DNA of 64,000 bases from Pseudopyrenochaeta lycopersici (taxonomy: Eukaryota; Ascomycota; Dothideomycetes; Pleosporales; Pseudopyrenochaetaceae), in the NCBI GenBank assembly GCA_003313425.1, contig NHZP01000010.1, positions 248,001 to 312,000 of the forward strand, written 5' to 3'. A program made the translations under genes and the position numbers. The notes under the pieces were generated by a model that was not told the origin of the DNA, did not search any database, and saw only the letters and a program-made list of their open reading frames with translations. This document shows positions 44,051-54,331 of the stretch, in pieces (the stretch's first letter is position 1; each line of letters begins with the position of its first letter).

Positions 44051-44664
44051 ATGGTGAAGCGGCAACTACAACAGCACTCTACAGTTTGGACCGTGGATAT
44101 CGAAAAGTTAGCCTCGACAAAGACTGCCATCATTGATGATGATATTGTTTTTAATCCACCTGGCGCTCAACAATTTGGGACCGATCTGCGCCATATAACT
44201 TCATAGAGGTCTCATTGGAATTTCATGATAACTATGATGAGGTCGTAGAGTCTCCTGACATCAACAACACGCCTGTAAGTCCATGTGCATCTCCTTGATC
44301 CAACAGATTGCGCCTAAGCTTTTTAATGAGGGCGAAACTTCCATAGAGGATCCTTTCTGTGGCTTACCGAAGACGATAACTTGTTTGTCTCCGATGATCT
44401 CGGCCATTACGTGAATACTACCACTAACCTCGCAAACGTAACATAGCTAATATTCAGCAGAAATGGCCGAGAAATAGTAAAGAAGGCTATTGAGATCGAC
44501 TTTGGATGCCGGGCTTCCTTTCGCTCCCGAACCCAGTCGAACATGCTCTCAAGCCTCGCTGTTGGTGAAGGCATGGCTGAGATTGCTGCACATTTCAACC
44601 CTCCATCATTACCAGCTGTCAAACAGAAGTCTTCTAAGCATGGAAAAAGACTAGGAATATCCTG
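44051..44664 (+). pseudogene. Degraded protein-coding remnant, family unknown
   Basis: Protein-like phrases occur in shifting plus-strand frames in a consistent order: STVWTVDIEKLASTK and IIDDDIVFNPPGAQQFG, then FIEVSLEFHDNYDEVV, then FLWLTEDDNLFVSDDLGHYV, then KKAIEIDFGCRASFRS and VGEGMAEIAAHFNPPSLPAV. Stops and frame changes separate them and no set of normal introns repairs all of them. This is the pattern of a decayed gene. I do not recognise the family and give no reconstruction. Confidence 0.45.
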
Positions 44665-45148
44665 AGGATGTCGTCATCCACAATTTCTGTTGTTTTTCTT
44701 ACAGATAAGCTTGCGTCTCTAACTACCAAAATTGCTGTAAACCAGCGGGGGAGCAATCGAAAAGATGCCGCTTGATGATATAATTAAGTATACAGATATG
44801 ATTATGATGCTATATGACGAGCTTATGCCTGTAGGCAATATCGCAAAGAGTGTTATCACCGTCGACACTCTAATTGTTGTGGTCTCCAAGCTGAGATTGG
44901 ACCGATAATCTTGAGAACGAAGCAACGCTCGTTGGGGAATATTCCGCTATACCTTCCTCTGTTGAAGACAGCCAGTCTCGGAGCCGTCGCGGACCGTCCT
45001 CACATTCTACCCAGCTGTTTTTATACACCTAAAAATTATCTTCTACGCGCAGTAACAGCTTCACTAATAAGAATCTTCATCTGTCGAACTTGCCCACAGC
45101 TTTTATCAGCACCGTATCACAAGAGCATATGGACAATAAGCTGGATTT
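44665..45148. other. Between two coding remnants, nothing recognised
   Basis: About 480 bp. Short frames only on either strand; may include more decayed sequence of either neighbour. Confidence 0.35.
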
Positions 45149-45680
45149 TCATTGAGGTAATGGAACCACCTCAAAGCACGACATATGCAAGTCTTTCGCC
45201 ACCCTGCCCATTGACGATACAGAGAAGGTGTCTGGGAAGTGCTCAAACATGTTCCCATAGGCTTGGGTCACCGCTTGACTCTGTACCAAGTCCAATTGGG
45301 TAAGGCAGCGCTTGCTGCTTTAATACGCGCCATTCTGCTCGGCCACGAGGGTCTGACGTTTGTCAAGGGTGTTGTACATGCCGTCAAAAGATTTGGCAGA
45401 TGATAAGGAGGTGACGTGGAGCTCATCCAAGGCTGACAAAAACTTCGAAATTGTCTCCTCTTCGGCTTCATCACGGTCGAATTTCACTCGATAGAGTGCA
45501 TCTTTGCGCTCCGGTAGCTCAGACTAAGGTGGCTATCTTCCCTCAGAGGCTTGCTGTCCATGGAGGCAATGGACAGTATAGCAGCAGGATTTGGGCTGGT
45601 AAAAGAATAACATCTATCACGGTTAAGGCTTTCAATTAGCAACAAATTCATAGTTTCTCGAGCATCAGGGTTCATCACAG
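45149..45680 (-). pseudogene. Degraded protein-coding remnant, family unknown
   Basis: Read on the minus strand: MNPDARETMNLLLIESLNR and PAAILSIASMDSKPLRED in one frame, then KDALYRVKFDRDEAEEETIS and FLSALDELHVTSLSSAKSF in another, then after an in-frame stop VQSQAVTQAYGNMFEHF and FSVSSMGRVAKDLHM ending CFEVVPLPQ. The pieces are collinear and protein-like, but at least two frameshifts or stops break the frame. Family not recognised; the helical, acidic style could belong to a large accessory-gene product. Confidence 0.45.
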
Positions 45681-47218
45681 GCGTCTAGTTTATATCAGTG
45701 GATGGCACAATAGTCAAGCCATTAAGCACCTTCCTTCGCGAGTCATGGCATCATCACAATACTCCCAACGTACTAGCATGGCGACAACGGGACCTTGCAT
45801 CAGTCAGCTGAGACCTCGGCTTCCCCAGCCAGTGTTTTGAGTTTGAACTCGCTGCAAGCTGTGGTGCAGCTTTGCTTAGCGTTGCCGAAATGGTGGTAGT
45901 ACTTTGGGCTATGTCTATGCCAACTTAGATGGGTTTGAGGGCTTGGTTTTCATAATCCTAGGTAAAAGAAATTTATACAATTCAGCACGTCACGGTTCCT
46001 GTGCTTTCTTTGTTGATGTTACTAAGCCCAAGACTTCCTTCGTGTACTTTTCTCATACTCGATCACCTGGAGCATACACAGATGTTCTGCGTACTTAGTA
46101 CTACACATAACAACCCAAGCAATGGACGGACCGAAGGGCAAGGTTTGATGAAAGAGGTCGTCGGGCCATTCTTCAAGAACCAAAGGTATTGGTCAAATCT
46201 TTTTGAGTTGCAACCGCCATAAAACAAAATTTGCATATGCAGACCCACCCCAAGACAATCTCAAGCGCCCGTTGTCACCAAGCCTTCAGAATATTCTAGC
46301 GCCGTATCCGAAATGTGATACTTTTCGGCTGCCAGCCTTGCGCTTTCAAGGTAGGATGGCTGAAGTTCGGTACACCGGTCCGTATTCAATCTAACTTCAT
46401 TAATGCTCAGGCGAATGGCAGGCATCAAACTCGTGGAACACATGACGCAACCGCACATGGCTGGTTTGGACGCGGAGCTAAGAACGGCAATTGGAAGACG
46501 CTGCACGACTGATGACCCCGTGGGGTAGAGGTTGCACGGCATGCAAGAGCCGTGGTAGGGATTCAAGGTTGCCGCATCGCCGAGCTAACGACTTATAACT
46601 TCATCACAACTCGAACGATAAGTGGATACACACTCGATCCCAAAATTGAGTTTTCTTGTCAGAATGACTTCTTCACTAATCCATGTCATCTTTGTTTCTC
46701 GTGTAGACACTGGGAAATGAGAGGTCAGGACACTGAGATTTGGCTTGATCTTCCAAGCATTGGTGGCATTCTCATAGCCGACGATATATTACCCGGCATC
46801 CCCGTCGAAGCTTCGCGTGCTCTGCACCAGGCACACAACTTGACCTCGATATTAATCAAGTACCGTTTGCCTCGTCTTGACCTATCGCCTCCACTCCATC
46901 CTGTCACCCGACCGTTCAAGTGTCGACCCACCGACTGAGTCGTTGCGTGGCGAACAGTGAAATTGCCCTTAGTGGATAGCTTGCGACTCATGAACCGGGT
47001 CCAGTAAGTCGAGATAGATGACTTCTTTATTGCAAAGGAGGCGGAAGCGCTGTGCGTGGTGGTGGATGCGGGCATCGGAGTTTTGCGAGCAATGTCCAGG
47101 AAGTCTATATAGAGAGCTTGAAATCCGGGTAACAGACTTGCTCGTTAGGAAGTATCTCTGTACATCTTCGACGATCCCTCTCTTCAACCAATCTCATCTT
47201 GATATAACGTTCTTGCTC
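45681..47218. other. Gene-poor stretch, right part
   Basis: About 1.5 kb up to the AA9 gene. The minus strand at 46261-46566 has one protein-like run (ELQPSYLESARLAAEKYHIS) that may be a further decayed piece. The last about 150 bp are the AA9 promoter and leader; no TATA box close to the start. Confidence 0.4.
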
Positions 47219-48109
47219 ATGATGCTTTCCCTTTTGCTCGTACTCCCGGCCCTCGTTGCGGCCCACGGCCACGTCGAGAAGGTCGTTGCGGACGGCGTGA
47301 CATACCAAGGCTGGAACGCTGCCCTCAAGTACCAGAATCCCATCCCCGCTACTGTAGGATGGCAAGCCGACAACCTCGACAATGGCTTTGTCTCGCCCGA
47401 TAGGTTCGGATCAGTCGATATTGTGTGCCACAAGCTTGCCAAGAGCAATGGCGCGTATGTATCAGTTAAGCCTGGATCGAAGGTGACTTTTGTGTGGGAC
47501 ACATGGCCAACCAGCCACGTTGGGCCGGTACAGGAGTACATAGCAGCGTGTAACGGAGACTGCGGCGCCGTGGCACCAGAGAGCTTACTGTGGACGAAGA
47601 TCCAAAGTGGAGCATGGAAGTCTGGCAGCAATCCCGGTGCTTGGGTAACGGACGATCTTATCAAGAACGCTTTCTCTTGTGAGTCAGACCTCGTAACTTA
47701 ACTTCAATAAAGACACTTACTAACATAATACTTTCACTTTCAAGGGGGCCTAACTATCCCCAACCTTGCACCGGGAAACTATATCATCCGCCACGAAATC
47801 ATCGCTCTCCATGCTGCTGGCCAGACCAATGGCGCACAAGCATACCCGCAGTGTGTGAACTTCAAGGTTGGGGGCTCTGGCACGACCAAGTTGAGCGGCG
47901 GTGTACCAGCGACGAGCTTTTACAAGTGAGTACTCCTTGATGGATTACATGTGTGATTTGTACTGACTTAGTTCTTCTCTCCTAGGGCGACTGACCCTGG
48001 TATTCTTTTCAACTTGTATACCTCTTACACTGGATACACCACGCCAGGACCGGCGCTGGTTAAGCTGGCGAAGAGAGAGGAGAGGGAGCATGCTAGGGAT
48101 TTCGCATGA
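47219..48109 (+). CDS. AA9 lytic polysaccharide monooxygenase (former GH61)
   Basis: Exons 47219..47678, 47745..47925, 47986..48109 (introns 66 and 60 nt) give 254 residues. A signal peptide [15 protein letters not shown] ends before HGHVEKVV, so mature residue 1 is the histidine that, with a second histidine (SHVGPVQEY) and an axial tyrosine near the C-terminus ([11 protein letters not shown]), makes the copper brace. The pattern [27 protein letters not shown] is diagnostic of AA9. Such secreted enzymes cleave cellulose or related glucans oxidatively, using a reductant and H2O2 or O2. There is no cellulose-binding module; the protein ends shortly after the catalytic domain in a Lys/Arg/Glu-rich tail. 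The second ATG at 47222 is an alternative start. Confidence 0.95.
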
Positions 48110-49831
48110 TGGTATAACAAACCATTACGCAGGACGTTGCAATCATTAAAAATGTTCCTTTCAGCAGCACCTTTTAGGAAATTGCATTTTCATTACACAT
48201 CCACAAGGTGCATTGCCGTTTCTCAAGTCCATAGACTGGACATACATGATTGCCACTCGCTATGTGTTTCTTCCCTTCCTCGTGCAATCCTGAATGCCTC
48301 GGCTAATGCATCATATATTGATCGTGATTAGCGCGCATCTGCAAGGTCGTCCGACTCACGTGGTCTTCGTTTCGTCTTGCACTAACTTACGGTTCGGTTA
48401 ATTTTCCTTTTCTTCCTTAACCGTGTCGCCTCAATCGTCCCATCGTCCCATGGCCCTAACGCTTTCTCACTAATTCTTTTCCCAGCTTTCAATAATCGGC
48501 CCCCCTGGTATAAGACGAAACTTCTCCAGGCCTTTCGGCATTTCATGCTCGCTGACCCAGGCAGCCTCTAACACGAGTCTCTTAACACCTGTAAGGCGTC
48601 TGACAGTCATCATGTCATGCAAAAGCAACCATCAGTTACAGATATCCTCTTGCAACAAATCGCGATTACAGCCAATATGGTTGAGATTCGAAGACGCATT
48701 TTGAATAGGGCAAGTTCAAGTTAAGCTTGCGCAACCTGCTGTGATATTACTGGGTCGTCCACGGGATCTTCGAAGGTCTCCATATTCTGGCACCATGCTC
48801 CACCTTTTGTGGCCGACGAGTTCTGGCGATCGATTGGGACTGTACACCTTGTGGCGTGTAATGCAGCGACATGTGACCCTGTCATAGTAGCAGATAACCT
48901 TCTTTAGAACCCAGGGACTCCAGAACAGAGATGGAGCAGGCTGTATTCAGCATAGAAAGGTGCATCGTTTATGGATAAAAGAATTGATCCCATCTGTTCA
49001 ATCCTAGCTCTTGGAAAACGCCTAGGCTAACGGTGAACGCGTAATCCCGCGATAAGTTGGCTTACTCATCGTGCAACAACTTCCGTATTCCGATATCTTC
49101 CATCAACACTCTGCACGCAAACCCAAGGTTGTGACGACATATCCCCTGACAAGACGTTGATTGTGGGCATGCTAAGAATAAAGAGTGCCTGCCAAAACCC
49201 CAAGAACGGGACAAGCGTGGTTCCGAAACCGTTTTAGCATAGCCACACCGGATGATCCGACGAGTCCAGTAGGACCCGCGTAGAAGCATCTTTTAAGGTG
49301 ACGCGTTCCTGGAGCTAGTCCACGCGCAATTCGCGGACAAGAGCGGGTCTACGGAGTCTTGACTGGCCCGAGGCCTGAAACTCTTCACGTAAAATACGAT
49401 GCGACCAATTGTAGGTGAATGTAGCGATCGGCTAGTACTCATCGGGATAAGATACGATATTTCTAATCCATTCCCACCATGGAAGAGCGACTGGGAAGAC
49501 GCGGGGTGCTAGGCACGAGGTGAATACAAGTGGTCATTATTCCATTCCCAGACGCTGATTGCAAAATTCTGTTTCAAACTTGGCGTTTCTGCGTTCGGCC
49601 GTTCGATCTCATCGTTGGGGTCCCTGGTCGTCGTAAGCACGAAACTCACCATTCGCTCACCACACTCTGCAGCTTCCGGACATCCCGCGTCTACCAGCTC
49701 AAATAACCAAACTTCGACCTCCATCTCTATCACAAACATCCTCAATCAAATCTGCTCTCATACTTGACGCCATTATACTTACCCACACGCAACTGTTGCT
49801 GTAAGGCTACTCGACTTGCTATACCACAATC
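48110..49831. other. Intergenic, no gene recognised
   Basis: About 1.7 kb between the AA9 gene and the small membrane protein. Short frames only, none with a start, domain or spliceable neighbour. No RNA gene or repeat seen. Confidence 0.45.
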
Positions 49832-50197
49832 ATGATCCTCCAAAAACGAGACAACATGGGTTTCCAAATAGCCCCAGCCCTCATCATCTTCCTTGTCATT
49901 CTTGGAGCTGGTGGTTTAGTTGTTTGTGGGTTTGCGGTATTCCGATTCTATGGCGGGGACATTGAGGATGAATCCAGTTGGAACTCCCGAAGTCCAGAGC
50001 AGGACGCGTACATGAGGGAAGTCAGAGAGAGAAACTGGGGCAAGTTCCCGAAATTTGGAGTGCAAAACCTTCACGGTTCATCAAGTCGGAACCTAGCCCA
50101 TGCTCCGATGAGCCCGAGGTAAGTCTTCGCACTGCTGCCTTACGGACGAGCTCGGTCTGACTAGAACAGTGCCAACAGCAATACTACGTACGGATGA
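49832..50197 (+). CDS. Small single-pass membrane protein, 104 residues
   Basis: Exons 49832..50118 and 50170..50197 around a 51-nt intron with a good branch site (ctgact). One transmembrane helix (ALIIFLVILGAGGLVVCGFAVF, about residues 16-37) is followed by an acidic stretch and a polar tail (RERNWGKFPKFGVQNLHG) ending SPSANSNTTYG. The short N-terminus before the helix suggests N-out, C-in topology. I do not recognise a family; such small one-helix proteins are common and poorly studied. Splicing changes only the last few residues: unspliced, the frame ends four bases later in the intron. Confidence 0.65.
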
Positions 50198-50557
50198 AGT
50201 AGCATTCTGACACTCGCCACATTTTTGATATACGAACAATGAGAATCATGAACTGTACAAGTATGAGATACGAGCGAGCGGGAGAGACATCGGGTAACGA
50301 CATGCGGGGAAGAACCAGAAGTATGTTCTGTTGCTGTGCAATCGAAGACTATTGGAGGAAAGAAGAAGGAACTAGCGGTAGTCGTTTTGAAGGTCGATCA
50401 GTTCCGGGCAATGGGAGGATTGCTGGCGTCTAGTGTGTTCATATTTGGCATACAGAACTTGACCACTTGCTATCCTAGAGGTCGGCTGTCAAGCTTCGTC
50501 ATGTATGTGTCGCGGGAAGAGGCGATGTGAAGTGGTGAGGGAGTATACTTCGCTCTC
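50198..50557. other. Intergenic, convergent 3' ends
   Basis: About 360 bp between the small membrane protein gene and the leftward Upc2-like gene. Nothing recognised. Confidence 0.45.
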
Positions 50558-52054
50558 TCAGAAGGACAACGAATGAGACTGCGGAGAACCGCGTAGGAAC
50601 TGTCGTAGACTTTTTAAATCAACGTCGACTGCGGCAGCTGGCCATGAGATCCACTCCCAATTATCCTCGCCTATGACGAGTGCAGCCGTTGATATGAGAT
50701 TCTTTGCAAATCCTTCGAGCCACAAAACCCCTGCAACCCTTGCGGATAACATGCCGTAATGCGCTATGAGTACCCATGCTTCCATACTTCGTTGTTCAAG
50801 CAGTGTAATAAAGTCCACTCCCAATGAGACTAGCCAATGGATGACCGAAGTCCAGTCAAACGTCGATCCGCCCACTGACTTAGAGGACTCGGCAAGGCAC
50901 AGCAGCCTTGAGACAAGAGCGAACGTTTCCCGTAGATTCTTCAGTGTTTGTCGCAGGATGTCAAACGAGTATTCGTATGATCTTCCGGGGCGAGACCACA
51001 TCGTCTCCAACCGTTGAAGTCTTCGGTCTTCAGCGATCTCTTCGGGTGTAATGGGGATGCGGGGAGGCCACCATTCACGGTCGAGAATAGGCCGAAGAGG
51101 ACCTTCCTGAAGGTGGTCCCAGCAAGGAACGATGATAACCAGCACTCCGCGAATGGCGCGGAAAATTCTGAGAACGGCATCTGACAAGGTCGAAACCAGG
51201 GTGTGTCTGTCATCTGTCGAAACATAGTGACTCCTAATCGACCTAAGATCAGTCTCACATTCGGCGTTAACAGTGAGAAGGACGAATGATGTCAAATTTG
51301 TTGAGAAGGCAAACAAGGCCTCGGCGTTCTTTGTTGTCACATTCTGCACCTCAATGCGGTACTTTACCATTCCAGAGTTCATCTGGTTCGCAGCTATGTC
51401 TTTATAAGCCTCTCGCTCAATTTCTGTCTGAGCAAGCCGGGCAAGATGGAGCGAGCCTATGGCGAGGATACCATGCGCCACAAATCTGTGGCTGGCTGCG
51501 AGTGCTGGAAGAGCTTCTCGCCAGGCAGATTGAGCTGTGAGCCCAAAGCTCAACGTTGGTATGGTATCAACAGCGAAGTGCTGCACAATCTCCAGGAGGC
51601 GTGGCCGAACCGGCTCTGGAAATTGCTGCACTAGTGCATTCTGAACATTTGTATCCAAGAGCCCATGGCTTTTTGGGGGATTTGAAAAGCCATCAGGTCT
51701 TTGTGCAAAGGTATGTATATTCGATGCAATCCTCTCGGTCGTGGCCACAGACAATCTTGAAGACTTGAGAATCGGATCGAAGTTGTGGAAACTGCAAGTA
51801 CTCCCCCGTCGTCGACAGTTATTGCAATTTGGACGGCCTTCATCGCACTATCTGAGCTAGTTAGCGTTCTTCGACAGTGCTCTCTAAACCGTGATGAAGG
51901 GGCTAGATCAATGTCCGATCGGCCTTGGACGCAGAATTGGGTAGCATTGGCGAAGTGGCCACGAGACAAAGTATGGTGGGCGTACCTTGACCCGCCTGCG
52001 TTTGCACTCTGAACAGCCGAGTCGCGATTTAGGATGGGGCCTTCGAGCGGACAT
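50558..52054 (-). CDS. Upc2-like Zn2Cys6 transcription factor
   Basis: Exons 52054..51986 and 51847..50558 with a 138-nt intron give 452 residues. The first exon MSARRPHPKSRLGCSECKRRRVK and the second exon CDEGRPNCNNCRRRGSTCSF together form a complete zinc cluster, split by the intron directly before the third cysteine. The rest matches the regulatory domain of the Upc2/sterol-uptake type: LLEIVQHFAVDTIPTLSFG, WREALPALAASHRFVAHGIL, AIGSLHLARLAQTEIEREAY, and VLVIIVPCWDHLQEGPLRPI. Many moulds have dozens of such genes with varied targets, so a role in sterol uptake is not implied. It is divergent from a secreted GH125 mannosidase 735 bp away. Confidence 0.88.
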
Positions 52055-52789
52055 AATAAATTTTCAAAGCGGCCACTAGCCTTGTCGGTGGATGGTTATG
52101 GGACCGATGTTTGACCGGCAGCGAGTGAAGAACGCCATCCTCGTGCCGACGCACTAGCCTGTTATGGGTGCCATTTATCTGGCATCTCCTGCAGCGCAAC
52201 AACTGTCACGTACCCCCGTGATATCTCTGCCATACTCGTCGCCCAACTCCTCACAAATATGATCATGACGTCTTATGCATAGTTCGCCAACGGCCATATG
52301 TTCAAGGCGGGTGTTAAATCTTCTCATAGCTTAGTGCCTTCCACTTCGGGCGCGCGCGTGGAGCCACCCCGCAAATCGTGAAAGCTTGAATATTTTTCTC
52401 CGCTACCTATCAGTTCCCCTCTCTCGGTCATTTGACAATCGAACTGGATGACAGTTGACGCAAAATTATTATCACCTTCTTATTTTGAGGACTCTGCTGC
52501 ATCTGCTGACAGCTGCGTTCTCTTGGACAAACACGATGACGTCGAAAACTCAAAGCTCGATGCTCCACGTTGGATAACTTCGTCGAGCGTTACATCCGGT
52601 ATTGTGCATGGGATCAGCATGTGGGGTAAAGGCAATATGGAACGTAAAGCGTCGATTGGGTCATTTGAAACCACGACCCCGGCAGTCTTTTGCGCTGTTA
52701 CTACATAGCTCAAGGTCGCTGTTCATGTATTCCTGCCCAACAGTTTTTGTCCATCCTCACGATCATACTTAGGCATCTTATTGCTCAAA
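52055..52789. promoter_or_regulatory. Divergent promoter, Upc2-like factor / GH125
   Basis: These 735 bp separate the two divergent start codons. An 86-codon frame at 52448-52708 has an ATG but no features and a low-quality composition. No TATA box close to the GH125 start was seen. Confidence 0.45.
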
Positions 52790-54331
52790 ATGCGTCACTT
52801 TAAGGCTCTCGGTATACTATCCAACTTGCCAATATTAGTCTCAGCACAATGTCCAGAGTATATAGATTATGCGAAGCAAGTGCATGAGCCTCTGAGCTCG
52901 GGCAAATACAAGCTTGCGTACCAGCGACCGTCAGAAGAATGTCGAACTTTCAAGTCGCAAGGTATCGAAGACACGCTCACCCGTATGGAATCCGTCATCA
53001 AAGACCCAGATCTATATCGCCTGTTTCAGAACGCATACCCCAATACACTCGACACAGCTATCAAATGGAAAGGATATGCGGCAAACAATGCTGAAGAGGA
53101 GTTGACATTCATCATTACCGGAGATATCAACGCGATGTGGCTGCGCGACTCTTCAAACCAGATGCAAAGCTACCTACCATTACTGAATGCAAGCAGCAAT
53201 CCCAACTCGATCGCAAGTCTCTACCGTGGTGTCATCAACCTCCAGGCGCGATATCTGCTCACCTCGCCATACTGCAATTCCTTTCAACCACCAGTCGAGA
53301 GCGGTATTGGGATAGCAAAGAATGACGCCGCAAGCCAGGACAATGTCTTTCCAAGATACTCGAACGATTCTGTGTTTGAGTGCAAGTACGAACTTGACTC
53401 TCTCGCAGCCTTTTTGCAAATTTCTACCGAGTATTACAATGCAACAGGCGACTCCGAATTCTTTGGAAAGTTTCAATGGATTCAAGCCGTGGAGGCTGTC
53501 CTCAAGGTGGCGCAAGATATGACATTACCTACCTATGGATCAGATGGAGCGGTACTCCAAAGTCCATATACCTTTACCCGCTACACGACTCGTGCAACCG
53601 AGACGTTTGCGAACGACGGCATTGGAAATCCAGTTGCGAATGGCACAGGCCTCATCCGGAGCGGTTTTCGACCAAGCGACGATTCTACCATTTTCCAACT
53701 CTACATTCCAGCGAACATGATGTTCAGCTCTTACCTGGCAACCACCTCTGACATTATGAGCCAACTCAATACAGGGAACTCTGCGGCATTAGCACAGAGG
53801 ATGGCTGACCTTTCGAAGTCACTGCGGGACGCCATCGAGACTCATGGGACGGTCAATCACCCTACATTCGGCAAGATCTATGCCTTTGAAGTCGATGGCT
53901 TTGGCTCCAGCACCATCATGGATGATGCAAATATCCCGTCTCTGCTCTCCGCACCCTTCCTCGGTTATCCAGTTGATCCACAGACATACGCTAATACGCG
54001 CTCGCTAATCCTCAGCGCAGCGAATTCGTACTATATGCGCGGGCCCGTAATTAATGCTATAGGTGGTCCTCACCAAGGGCCCGGCATGGCATGGCCGATG
54101 GCGTCAATTGTGAGAATCCTGACGAGCGACGATGACAATGAGATTATCAATGAGTTGAGGCAGATTGTAAGCAGCACAGCTGGCCTGGGCCTGATCCACG
54201 AGAGTATCAATAGCTTTGATCAAAACCGTTGGACGAGGCAGTGGTTCTCGTGGGCAAATGGACTGTTTGGGCAGATGATTTTGGACCTGGAGGACCGCAA
54301 GCCGGCAATCCTGGAGACGAGCTTTCAATAA
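52790..54331 (+). CDS. Secreted GH125 exo-alpha-1,6-mannosidase
   Basis: A single exon of 513 residues. Start MRHFKALGIL at 52790 gives a signal peptide that ends near LVSAQC. The (alpha/alpha)6 fold of GH125 is recognisable from GDINAMWLRDSSNQM near residue 115, SVFECKYELDSLAAFLQ, GLIRSGFRPSDDST, PANMMFSSYL, MDDANIPSLLSAPFLGY and GLIHESINSFDQNRWTRQWFSWAN. The family (also DUF1237) removes alpha-1,6-linked mannose from non-reducing ends with inversion of configuration. Several Asn-X-Ser/Thr sites fit a secreted glycoprotein. Likely substrates are mannans or the glycans of fungal cell-wall proteins. The preferred start is in-frame with a TTG three codons upstream, not used. Confidence 0.93.
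   Translation: MRHFKALGILSNLPILVSAQCPEYIDYAKQVHEPLSSGKYKLAYQRPSEECRTFKSQGIEDTLTRMESVIKDPDLYRLFQNAYPNTLDTAIKWKGYAANNAEEELTFIITGDINAMWLRDSSNQMQSYLPLLNASSNPNSIASLYRGVINLQARYLLTSPYCNSFQPPVESGIGIAKNDAASQDNVFPRYSNDSVFECKYELDSLAAFLQISTEYYNATGDSEFFGKFQWIQAVEAVLKVAQDMTLPTYGSDGAVLQSPYTFTRYTTRATETFANDGIGNPVANGTGLIRSGFRPSDDSTIFQLYIPANMMFSSYLATTSDIMSQLNTGNSAALAQRMADLSKSLRDAIETHGTVNHPTFGKIYAFEVDGFGSSTIMDDANIPSLLSAPFLGYPVDPQTYANTRSLILSAANSYYMRGPVINAIGGPHQGPGMAWPMASIVRILTSDDDNEIINELRQIVSSTAGLGLIHESINSFDQNRWTRQWFSWANGLFGQMILDLEDRKPAILETSFQ

Noticed and set aside
52448..52708. 86-codon frame between the Upc2-like and GH125 genes
   Set aside because: Has an ATG but no features; sits in a divergent promoter region.
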